Shown here: in pieces, positions 1 to 5,431 of the stretch
How positions within the stretch are numbered: the first letter of the stretch is position 1
Layout: each line of letters opens with the position of its first letter
Notes under the pieces: generated by a model
Databases searched by the model: none
What the model saw: the letters and a program-made list of their open reading frames with translations, nothing else
Told to the model about the DNA's origin: nothing
Position numbers and translations under genes: made by a program
Source: Clostridia bacterium
GTDB taxonomy: Bacteria; Bacillota; Clostridia; Christensenellales; Borkfalkiaceae
Assembly (NCBI GenBank): GCA_900767195.1
Contig: CAAFYG010000034.1
Coordinates: 1-18,846 of the forward strand
Length of the DNA stretch: 18,846 nucleotides
Reading direction: 5' to 3'

Positions 1-492
1 ACCACAACGCAAGTCGCAAGGATTTGTGAATGTTCTCGTACAACGGTGTTGAAAACGATAAAAAGAGCGAAAGAATGCGGTCTTACTCAATCTTCTGTTG
101 CCGGAATGAACGATTTTAAGCTTCTTTGTAAACTTTATCCTAATAGAGTTCAAAGAGCAGAATATACTTACCCTGATTTTGAGGCTATTATCAAAGATAA
201 GAAGAAGAGAAAATTAACGAAATACGTTGCTTGGCGCAGGTATTATAAAAGGACGATTGCGGCAGGCGGTAGACCATACAAAAAAACCCAATTTTTTAAG
301 TTGTATAAAACGTTTTATAGTAGAAGTAGTCTTAGATTTAAGAATACGAAAACAATAGACCAAATAAAGGCATATAGGCTTGTTGGTCGTTATTTTGAAT
401 CTTCAAGAATGACAAATTCTCTTGAAAATTTGAAAAGCGAAATTTTGGAGTTTTGTAAAAAACTGCGATTGTGTCCACAACGGATATTTTAG
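1..492 (+). pseudogene. IS21-family transposase IstA, N-terminal fragment (cut by window start)
   Basis: The reading frame is open from the first base, so the protein begins upstream of the window. The first ~30 residues form a helix-turn-helix (TQVARICECSRTTVLKTIKR), followed by a stretch ending in WRRYYKRT...KKTQFFKLYKTF. This matches the conserved 'lLWeEY...YsqFc..Y' block just before the catalytic domain of IS21 IstA proteins. IstA is normally 400-500 aa with a DDE catalytic core. Here the frame stops about 50 residues after the Y-x-x-TQF block, so the core is missing and the fragment cannot transpose. The last ~35 residues (LKSEILEFCKKLRL) faintly recall the start of the IS21 helper IstB, which would suggest an internal deletion fusing istA to istB. 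That last point is a guess. Family call is from motif memory only. Confidence 0.55.
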
Positions 493-502
493 CTTTTCAA
501 GT

Positions 503-739
503 GTGCCAAATATCGAAGAACATAACTTCGGTAAATTTTTGAGCCTAGCAGGACATTTACCAGAATACTTACACGGCGTAGATAAAGCTGCGGAAGAGCT
601 TTACGGCGTTTTGTGGGACAAGCTTTCTAAAAACGAAGGGTATTGTCGTACGGGGATTTACTTGGAGGACGTGAAGAGAATCAACGCGATGAAACAAGTA
701 ATTGAAGAAGAGATATTAAACGAAATTGTTTACGTATAA
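503..739 (+). CDS. Unrecognised 78-aa protein, probably a mobile-element remnant
   Basis: This is an open frame from a GTG codon. It is also open upstream of that codon, back to a TGA near 431, so the GTG may not be a real start. The predicted protein is soluble and acidic, with helical character and no membrane segment. I recognise no catalytic motif. It lies between an IS21 transposase fragment and a serine-recombinase remnant, on the same strand as both. That suggests a small accessory protein or fragment from an integrated element. No convincing Shine-Dalgarno precedes the GTG. Whether it is expressed cannot be decided from sequence. Confidence 0.35.
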   Translation: MPNIEEHNFGKFLSLAGHLPEYLHGVDKAAEELYGVLWDKLSKNEGYCRTGIYLEDVKRINAMKQVIEEEILNEIVYV

Positions 740-743
740 GGGG

Positions 744-860
744 CTGAAATTATTAAAATGGTTGGAAGTAGCAGGCAGAGTTTTACTTGCGGGTGTATTG
801 ATAGTAGGAAACGTTATCATGAACGTGATAGGGCTTATTATCGGCGCGATTACGTCGTAA
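744..860 (+). CDS. Small hydrophobic peptide ORF (about 38 aa), tentative
   Basis: One frame reads a short peptide with an almost uninterrupted hydrophobic stretch (VLLAGVLIVGNVIMNVIGLI) ending at TAA. It resembles the single-pass membrane peptides often found in clostridial transposon clusters. No ATG fits: the only candidate starts are CTG (744) or TTG codons, and the AAGGGG upstream is too close to 744 for normal use. The hydrophobic pattern is clear, but the start and its reality as a gene are not. Confidence 0.2.
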   Translation: MKLLKWLEVAGRVLLAGVLIVGNVIMNVIGLIIGAITS

Positions 861-1034
861 AAATAGTCCGCAAGTAAACAAATTAGAACAATCGCTCAAA
901 CTCAGGGAACGCGAGTACGCTATTGAACAAATAGAGGGGAAAACTATGAGAAGTGATACAAAAAATCAATCCGTAATATTTTGTGAAATGGCAAAAGTAG
1001 CATGTTTTTAGCGGAAATAAAAAATGGAGGATAT
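861..1034 (+). other. Gene-poor stretch with a 21-codon mini-ORF
   Basis: The longest ATG-started frame here is 946-1011 (21 codons), preceded by GAGGGG at good spacing. The same frame is open back to about 832 and reads a charged, helical peptide with no usable start, so the mini-ORF may be the tail of a decayed gene. A GGAGG at 1026-1030 sits ahead of an ATG at 1035 that begins the next relic. Nothing else is seen on either strand. Confidence 0.25.
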
Positions 1035-1136
1035 ATGCTATAAATGGAGAGAGAACATTGTATCTATAAGGCAAGAGAACATAGTAGCCGTTCGGGGGAG
1101 AGAACATTGTACCCCGTAGCAATAATAAAAAAATAG
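1035..1136 (+). pseudogene. Short relic ORF interrupted by an early stop
   Basis: GGAGG (1026-1030) is correctly spaced for the ATG at 1035, but that frame reads Met-Leu-stop and then immediately restarts with ATG at 1044 in the same frame. It then runs 30 codons to a TAG at 1134-1136 (beginning MEREHCIYKAREHSS, ending LYPVAIIKK). A single change of the TAA at 1041 would join the two into one 33-aa peptide. The peptide is basic and cysteine-poor and I do not recognise it. It lies just ahead of the small ORF and recombinase of the same element, so it is likely another accessory ORF of that element. Confidence 0.25.
1049..1111 (+). repeat. Three direct copies of a GAGAGAACATTGTA-like 14-mer
   Basis: GAGAGAACATTGTA occurs exactly at 1049-1062 and 1098-1111. 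A diverged copy, AAGAGAACATAGTA, lies at 1073-1086. Starts are 24 and 25 bp apart. The array sits just upstream of the serine-recombinase relic. Because spacing is not a multiple of three throughout, the repeats do not encode a simple peptide repeat. Confidence 0.5.
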
Positions 1137-1140
1137 AGGA

Positions 1141-1317
1141 GTGACAAAAGAACAGAAAAAATTAAAAGAGGTAATGGATGAACAATACATCGCTTTCTTG
1201 CTGCTTGAAAGTATGTATAAATCAGGAAAAATTAACAAGGCAACGTATGAAAACGTGCTAAAAGAAAAAAGAAAGTATATTGAAGAAAAGTATAATATAA
1301 AGGATGTGATAGTATGA
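1141..1317 (+). CDS. Small SHOCT-like accessory protein of a recombinase element (58 aa)
   Basis: GTG start preceded by GAGGA about 1-2 bases away, so spacing is tight; no better start is seen. The protein is helical and charged, with a final ~35 residues (MYKSGKINKATYENVLKEK) resembling the short C-terminal 'G.It.eEfe..K..L' helix pair called SHOCT. Genes of this kind commonly sit directly upstream of serine recombinases in clostridial elements. Here the stop overlaps the start of the recombinase relic in an ATGA, which implies translational coupling in the ancestral element. It appears intact itself but its partner is destroyed. Confidence 0.4.
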   Translation: MTKEQKKLKEVMDEQYIAFLLLESMYKSGKINKATYENVLKEKRKYIEEKYNIKDVIV

Positions 1318-1442
1318 GTAGGGTGGTATTATCCGATTTATCGGACAACAAAGTGGTTATGCCGTCCAACGTATCAAAATTTGATAGAAATAGAGAAAGA
1401 ACCATCGTGTTTTATGGGCGTGTAAGCACCGACGACGAATAA
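1314..1442 (+). pseudogene. Serine recombinase (resolvase/invertase), N-terminal fragment only
   Basis: The 42-codon frame contains RTIVFYGRVSTDDE, which matches the first strand and catalytic loop (Y-x-R-V-S-T/S, with the nucleophilic serine) of serine recombinases. It then hits TAA at 1440-1442 and a second in-frame TAG four bases later. Functional family members need at least ~180 aa, and large ones over 450. No continuation of the resolvase core was found in the other two frames downstream, so most of the gene appears deleted rather than simply frameshifted. The ATGA overlap with the preceding small ORF is the typical arrangement for these elements. This is a dead element. Confidence 0.6.
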
Positions 1443-1543
1443 ACATAGGGGAAACAATCAAACAGCAAGTTCGTAATTATTTAAAAATACTGAAGAAAGT
1501 GGTCAACCGACGCTATTTTTCATGCGAGAATGCGTGTTTCGGC

Positions 1544-1572
1544 TTGAAATAATCTTGAAAATATAGTATAAT
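1544..1572 (+). promoter_or_regulatory. Sigma-A-type promoter for the AlbA_2 pseudogene
   Basis: TTGAAA (1544-1549) and a perfect TATAAT (1567-1572) are separated by 17 bp. A GGAGGG (1595-1600) and an ATG (1612) follow. The ~100 bp upstream of it (1443-1543) contain no recognisable gene. Confidence 0.6.
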
Positions 1573-1611
1573 AAAAATGGAAAAGTGTAAGATCGGAGGG
1601 ATCGACAGGCT

Positions 1612-2130
1612 ATGCCGAAAAGATTTGAAGAATTGATCGCTTAAGGCGAAGGAATATCGATTGAATTCAAAGAGTGTAAAGACGCTTTGCCGAAAAACGT
1701 GTTTGAAACGTTATGCGCATTTCTGAATCGTTTCGGCGGAGATATTTTTCTCGGTTTGAAAGATGACGGCACCATAAAACGGACGCAATCTATCGTGTGA
1801 AGGAAACGGACAGAAGTGTATTCGGGAACGATTCCCGAATTTATCGACGGCGACGTATTCAAAACGAAAATCTCGTTGAATGGTACTGTAAATGGTACTG
1901 TAAATGACACTGTAAATGGCACTGTAAATGACGGTGCAAAATTAACGCCAACCGAGCAAGCGGTGCTGGATTGTATAAGAGAAAATAATTTAATCAATGT
2001 GGCTGAAATTGTCGACTGTACAAAAAAAGGAAGAAGCACTATCATGCGCACAATCAAATCTTTAAAAGAAAAAGGATTTATTCGGCGCGTCGGTTCGGAT
2101 AAAACGGGCAGTTGGGAAATTCTCCGATAA
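1612..2130 (+). pseudogene. AlbA_2/RecG-like DNA-binding transcriptional regulator, decayed
   Basis: A single frame runs from the ATG at 1612 to the TAA ending at 2130, broken by in-frame TAA (1642-1644) and TGA (1798-1800). The first part reads MPKRFEELIA-stop-GEGISIEFKE and continues through NVFETLCAFLNRFGGDIFLG, which fits the start of AlbA_2 (divergent AAA_4) regulators, usually 'iKqGEgl.vEFKe'. The stop therefore most simply comes from a CAA-to-TAA change. The middle of the family (normally 350-450 residues overall) is missing. After it the sequence resumes with the conserved IPEFIDGDVFKTKI block, an NGTV repeat, and a C-terminal winged-helix domain (KLTPTEQAVLDCIR... to KEKGFIRRVG). The GTG at 1816 could start a ~104-aa repeat plus winged-helix protein, but no Shine-Dalgarno supports it. 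Confidence 0.65.
1879..1938 (+). repeat. 12-bp coding minisatellite (NGTV/NDTV units)
   Basis: Four tandem 12-bp units (AATGGTACTGTA and variants with GAC or GGC in the second codon) occupy 1879-1926, followed by a degenerate unit at 1927-1938. They encode Asn-(Gly/Asp)-Thr-Val repeats as a linker just before the winged-helix domain of the broken regulator. Similar tetrapeptide linkers (for example NVPI or NDTV) occur at this place in AlbA_2 regulators. Units 1 and 2 are identical in DNA, which points to recent slippage. Confidence 0.8.
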
Positions 2131-2185
2131 CGGCGAAAAAAATAAAAAATTTTATTAACTATGACAACCGCTGACATATTTAATG

Positions 2186-2194
2186 TGTTAGAAT
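2186..2194 (+). promoter_or_regulatory. Extended -10 promoter ahead of hsdM, tentative
   Basis: TGTTAGAAT has the extended -10 form TGN-TAGAAT. No -35 at 17 bp is convincing (ATGACA at 2161 and CTGACA at 2171 are misplaced). It is followed by AGGAG (2216-2220), 9 bases before the hsdM ATG. Confidence 0.35.
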
Positions 2195-2229
2195 AGAACG
2201 AACGAAGGGATTTACAGGAGAATACTTAA

Positions 2230-3693
2230 ATGAGCAAAAATAAAATACTCGATACGATGTGGGACGACAACCCGATAGACATCACGCAGGAAGCGAATTT
2301 TATATGGAGCATTGCCAACAAGTTGCGTGGCTCGTATATGCCCGATAAATACGGCGACGTCGTAATTCCTATGACGATTCTGCGCCGTTTCGAGTGTGCG
2401 CTTGAAGCCACAAAGCAGGCGGTGTTAAAAGCCTATCAGTCAAACCCGAATTACCCGCCGAAAGCACTTTGCAAAATCGCGGGTTTTTCGTTCTATAACA
2501 CGAGCGAGTACGACTTAAAAGAACTCTGCAACGATTCCAAGCATATTGCGGCGAACTTCAAAAATTATATCAGCGGTTTTTCGGCTAACGTAAAGGACAT
2601 TTTTGCCGAACTTGAAATGGACAAGCATATCGACAAAATGGAAAAGGACGGCTGTCTGTATTCCGTTGTCGAGGCGTTTTCCGTGCTTGACCTATCCATA
2701 AAAACTTACGACAGTATCAAGATGGGATATATTTTTGAAAACCTGATCGGCAGATTTTATCAGAACGTGGACGCCGGACAATTTTATACAGGCAGAGATA
2801 TTATCAAATTGCTCGTAGAAATTTTAATGGCGGAAGGTTGCGACGATATTTTCGACAGCCACAAGGTTATTACCGTTCTCGACCAAGCCTGCGGAACGGG
2901 CGGTATGCTTTCCACGGCGTATACCTACATAAAACACTATAATCCTACGGCGGAAGTCAAACTGTTCGGGCAGGAATTTATGGGGCAGTCTTACGCGGTA
3001 GGGCTTGCCGAAATGCTCATTAAAAATCAGGACTCGGATAATTTCCGTCACGTCGATACGTTCAAAACCGATTGCTTTGCCGATACAAAAATGCGTTTCG
3101 TCATCGAAAACCCGCCGTTCGGCACACCGTGGTCGGGTAAAGACGCAAAGGACGGACAGGAGCAAGCCGTGCGCGACGAATACGCCAAAGGCGAAACGGG
3201 CAGATGGGGACACGGACTTCCGAGCGGTGGCGACTCGCAAATGATTTTCTTGCAGTCCGCCGTGGACAAAATGGACGACTTCTGCGGCAGAGCGGCGATT
3301 ATCGAAAACGGCTCGCCGCTGTTTAACGGCGATACCGCTTCGGGCGAAAGTCAGATTCGCCGTTGGCTTTTGGAAAGCGACCTTATTGAAGCGATTATCG
3401 CTTTGCCGACCGACTTGTTCTACAACACGGGCATTCAGACCTACGTTTGGATTCTCTCAAAAAACAAGCGCAAAGAACGCAAAGGCAAAATACAACTCAT
3501 CAACGCCGCCGAGATTTACCATAAACTCAGAAAAGCCGTCGGCAACAAGAAAAACGAAATCACGAGAGAGGACAGAAAGAGAATCACGCACCTTTACGCC
3601 GATTTTGTGCCGAGCGACCTTTGTAAGATTTACGATAACACAGAGTTTCTTTACAAGGAATATGCCGTTATGCAACCGCTTCAACGCAGTTAA
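2230..3693 (+). pseudogene. hsdM: Type I restriction-modification DNA methyltransferase subunit M, C-terminally truncated, orphan
   Basis: HsdM transfers a methyl group from S-adenosylmethionine to adenine N6 within the HsdM2S complex. The N-terminal helical domain (HsdM_N) spans roughly residues 15-150 (FIWSIANKLRGSYMPDKYGD). The methyltransferase domain follows, with the SAM-binding motif LDQACGTGGM (about residues 217-226) and the catalytic NPPF at 294-297. The start has AGGAG at 9 bp. The N-terminal signature belongs to the longer HsdM class (often 600-700 aa). The protein ends abruptly at 487 aa just after the DNTEF...MQPLQRS block that normally leads into the C-terminal helical region. 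Neither hsdS nor hsdR follows, so there is no specificity subunit in the window. The catalytic core looks intact, so truncation and lost partners, not active-site decay, are the reasons for calling it non-functional. It could still serve a distant HsdS. Confidence 0.75.
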
Positions 3694-3901
3694 ACAAGCG
3701 AGAATAGATGCAGGGCTTGATGCCGATAAATATTGCGATATGGATACGATTGCCGATTGGAAGATGGATTTAATGTTGTTCGAAGTGTTAAAAGCGTTGA
3801 ACTTAGGAGATTCAACTTCAGTGCATGCGGCGTATCAAACGTTTAAGAACAAAAACACAAAAGAAACAAACGAGGCGAGAGCGCTTAGGGCGACGAAATA
3901 A
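3662..3901 (+). CDS. Unrecognised 79-aa ORF overlapping the hsdM end
   Basis: This frame overlaps the last codons of hsdM in the +1 frame and continues well past its stop, ending at TAA 3899-3901. After the overlap it reads a helical, moderately charged sequence with a motif-like core (DTIADWKMDLMLFEVLKALN). I do not recognise the family. Its ATG at 3662 lies inside hsdM without a good Shine-Dalgarno. A simple reading is that it is the 3' end of another gene brought next to hsdM when the 3' part of hsdM was deleted, with the join near 3690. The terminator 50 bp downstream would have served that gene. Confidence 0.4.
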   Translation: MPLCNRFNAVKQARIDAGLDADKYCDMDTIADWKMDLMLFEVLKALNLGDSTSVHAAYQTFKNKNTKETNEARALRATK

Positions 3902-3949
3902 GTCCGAAATCGGCTGAAAAACGCATAATTTATACTAAAATACACGAAA

Positions 3950-3986
3950 AGCAGTCATTCATGCGAAAGAGTGACTGCTCTTTTTC
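3950..3986 (+). terminator. Intrinsic terminator closing the accessory region
   Basis: An 11-bp stem, AGCAGTCATTC (3950-3960) with GAGTGACTGCT (3969-3979) including one T-G pair, has an 8-nt loop and is followed by CTTTTTCTCTC. It separates the decayed region from the pyrimidine operon promoter. Confidence 0.8.
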
Positions 3987-4059
3987 TCTCACCGCGCCTT
4001 CCGCAACAATTATAAAACAAAAAAAATAAGGTATTCCCGAAAAACACCGTTCGATTTGC

Positions 4060-4088
4060 TTGACAAAATTAAATCCGACGGTTATAAT
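4060..4088 (+). promoter_or_regulatory. Consensus sigma-A promoter of the pyrimidine operon
   Basis: TTGACA (4060-4065) and TATAAT (4083-4088) match consensus exactly with 17-bp spacing. Transcription is expected to begin near 4095, giving a ~120-nt untranslated leader before pyrC. A promoter this strong fits control by later attenuation in the leader. Confidence 0.9.
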
Positions 4089-4107
4089 AATAGTAGAATT
4101 TTTAAAT

Positions 4108-4123
4108 CGGTACAGAGATGCCG
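4108..4123 (+). promoter_or_regulatory. PyrR-binding hairpin (anti-antiterminator) in the pyr leader
   Basis: The RNA forms C-GGUA-[CAGAGA]-UGCC-G. The known PyrR recognition element is ARUCCNGNGAGGYU, with loop CNGNGA. Here the loop is kept exactly (CAGAGA), as is the U-G pair. The consensus C-G pair closing the loop is replaced by A4112-U4119, a compensatory change. UMP-bound PyrR stabilises this hairpin, which blocks the antiterminator and lets the downstream terminator form. No pyrR gene lies in this window, so the protein must be encoded elsewhere. Confidence 0.8.
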
Positions 4124-4125
4124 TT

Positions 4126-4190
4126 AAGATCCGGATAAAAATACTTTAAATTCCGCATTTTTAAGGCGGATTAGGTTTGGTTGCGATCTT
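4126..4190 (+). promoter_or_regulatory. Candidate antiterminator pairing
   Basis: AAGATC (4126-4131), just 3' of the PyrR hairpin, is complementary to GATCTT (4185-4190), whose last bases are the 5' arm of the terminator. A U-G pair (4125-4191) extends it. Forming this helix would prevent the terminator. A small hairpin TCCGC/GCGGA (4152-4156 with 4166-4170) lies within the enclosed loop. The helix is short (6-7 bp), so the model is plausible rather than proven. Confidence 0.5.
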
Positions 4191-4213
4191 GTCGGCTTCG
4201 ACAAGGTTTTTTT
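4188..4213 (+). terminator. Leader attenuator touching the pyrC start codon
   Basis: CTTGTCG (4188-4194), tetraloop GCTT, CGACAAG (4199-4205), then G and seven T residues (4207-4213). The pyrC ATG follows at once at 4214. The AAGG serving as weak Shine-Dalgarno (4203-4206) lies in the 3' arm, so the same hairpin could also block ribosome access. Confidence 0.8.
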
Positions 4214-5431
4214 ATGACGAATTTACAAAATGCCGGCATACGGAAAAAAATAGATTCGATGATCGCTAAGTTTCAAAGCGAAGATTTTTTCGTTCCCGTT
4301 ATGTTCGATAATTTAATGCTTTTTCCCGGTTTTTGCGATGTGCATGTGCATCTCAGAGAGCCGGGATTTTTTTATAAAGAAAGCATTGCTTCCGGCACAA
4401 GAGCCGCTGCAAGAGGCGGATACACGGCTGTGTGCGCCATGCCGAATCTCAATCCCGTGCCGGACAATCTTGATTCTTTGCGCGTACAGCTTTCCATAAT
4501 AGAAAAAGACGCGGCAATCAAGGTGTATCCTTACGGCGCGATCACGAAAGGAGAAAAAGGGGATGAAATTGCCGCGCCGGAAGAACTCGCTCCGTATGTA
4601 TGCGGTTTTTCGGACGACGGAAAAGGCGTTCAGCGGGAAGAAATCATGCGAATGGCGATGGAGAGAATAAAACGCTTAGGCAAGGTGCTTGCGGCGCATT
4701 GCGAAGACGAATCTTTGATCCGCGGCGGCTATATCCGCAAAGGGCGGTATTCGAAAGAACACGGACATAAAGGGATAGATCCCGCAAGCGAATATATGCA
4801 GGTGAAGAGAGATCTTTCCCTTGCCGAAGAAACAGGCGTGAAGTATCATGTGTGTCACGTATCTGCAAAAGAGAGCGTGCAGGCGATACGAGAGGCAAAA
4901 CGCCGCGGGGTAAACGTTACTTGCGAAACCGCCCCCCACTATCTGTTGCTTACGGAAAACGACTTGCGGGAAGAGGGAAGATTCAAGATGAATCCGCCGC
5001 TCGGCAGCGAAGAAGATCGCGCCGCATTGATCGAGGGAATAAAAGACGGCACGATCGATATGATTGCAACAGATCACGCGCCTCACTCTGCGGAAGAAAA
5101 AGCGCGCGGGTTGCAGGCAAGCCCTTTCGGAATCGTCGGATTGGAAACCGCTTTCCCGCTTTTATACACGAGATTTGTAAAAACGGGCGAACTTACGGCG
5201 GAAAAACTTACGCGGCTATTGTGCGTAAATCCGCGGAAACGGTTTGATCTTCCCATGACGAAAGAAGATTACACCGTGTTTGAAATCGGCAGAGAATATA
5301 CGATAGAGCCGAAAGAGTTTTTATCCAAAGGCAAAAGCACGCCGTTCGAAGGCGAAAAGGTGTACGGGAAATGTTTGTTGACGGTTTGCGGAGGTAAAAC
5401 GGTATGGCAAGAAAATTCGACAGAAAATTGA
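4214..5431 (+). CDS. pyrC: Dihydroorotase (405 aa)
   Basis: Cyclises N-carbamoyl-L-aspartate to dihydroorotate, third step of UMP synthesis. The amidohydrolase metal motif DVHVHLREPG is at residues 42-51 (His44, His46). Further metal and active-site blocks are VCHVSAKES, CETAPHYLLL and IATDHAPHSAEEK with the catalytic Asp. This is the short-N-terminus clostridial form of the class I type, in which the family's usual leading beta-strands are reduced. The ATG at 4214 was chosen. A TTG at 4181 would add 11 residues but lies upstream of and through the terminator hairpin. It is the first gene of the operon, so attenuation controls everything downstream. Its last 28 bp overlap carA. Confidence 0.92.
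   Translation: MTNLQNAGIRKKIDSMIAKFQSEDFFVPVMFDNLMLFPGFCDVHVHLREPGFFYKESIASGTRAAARGGYTAVCAMPNLNPVPDNLDSLRVQLSIIEKDAAIKVYPYGAITKGEKGDEIAAPEELAPYVCGFSDDGKGVQREEIMRMAMERIKRLGKVLAAHCEDESLIRGGYIRKGRYSKEHGHKGIDPASEYMQVKRDLSLAEETGVKYHVCHVSAKESVQAIREAKRRGVNVTCETAPHYLLLTENDLREEGRFKMNPPLGSEEDRAALIEGIKDGTIDMIATDHAPHSAEEKARGLQASPFGIVGLETAFPLLYTRFVKTGELTAEKLTRLLCVNPRKRFDLPMTKEDYTVFEIGREYTIEPKEFLSKGKSTPFEGEKVYGKCLLTVCGGKTVWQENSTEN

Noticed and set aside
1049..1111. Short direct repeats as a CRISPR array
   Set aside because: Repeats are only 14 bp with ~10-bp gaps, no spacers of normal size and no cas genes.
883..1238. Minus-strand frames rich in Phe, Tyr and Leu
   Set aside because: Their composition comes from A-rich plus-strand sequence; no start signals, and plus-strand small ORFs fit better.
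1332..1345. TCCGAT-TT-ATCGGA palindrome in the recombinase fragment
   Set aside because: It is short, within coding sequence, with no T-tract; it can arise by chance from the Leu-Ser-Asp repeat.
1641..2177. 178-codon minus-strand frame over the broken regulator
   Set aside because: Its apparent repeat is only the complement of the NGTV minisatellite; the plus-strand reading has conserved blocks and the promoter.
3386..3661. Upstream extension of the 3662-3901 frame inside hsdM
   Set aside because: It overlaps the conserved part of hsdM out of frame and reads as random sequence; only the part past the hsdM end could be real.
4181..4213. TTG codon giving an 11-residue longer pyrC
   Set aside because: The added codons lie in the attenuator hairpin and T-tract, and have no Shine-Dalgarno; the ATG at 4214 gives a normal start.
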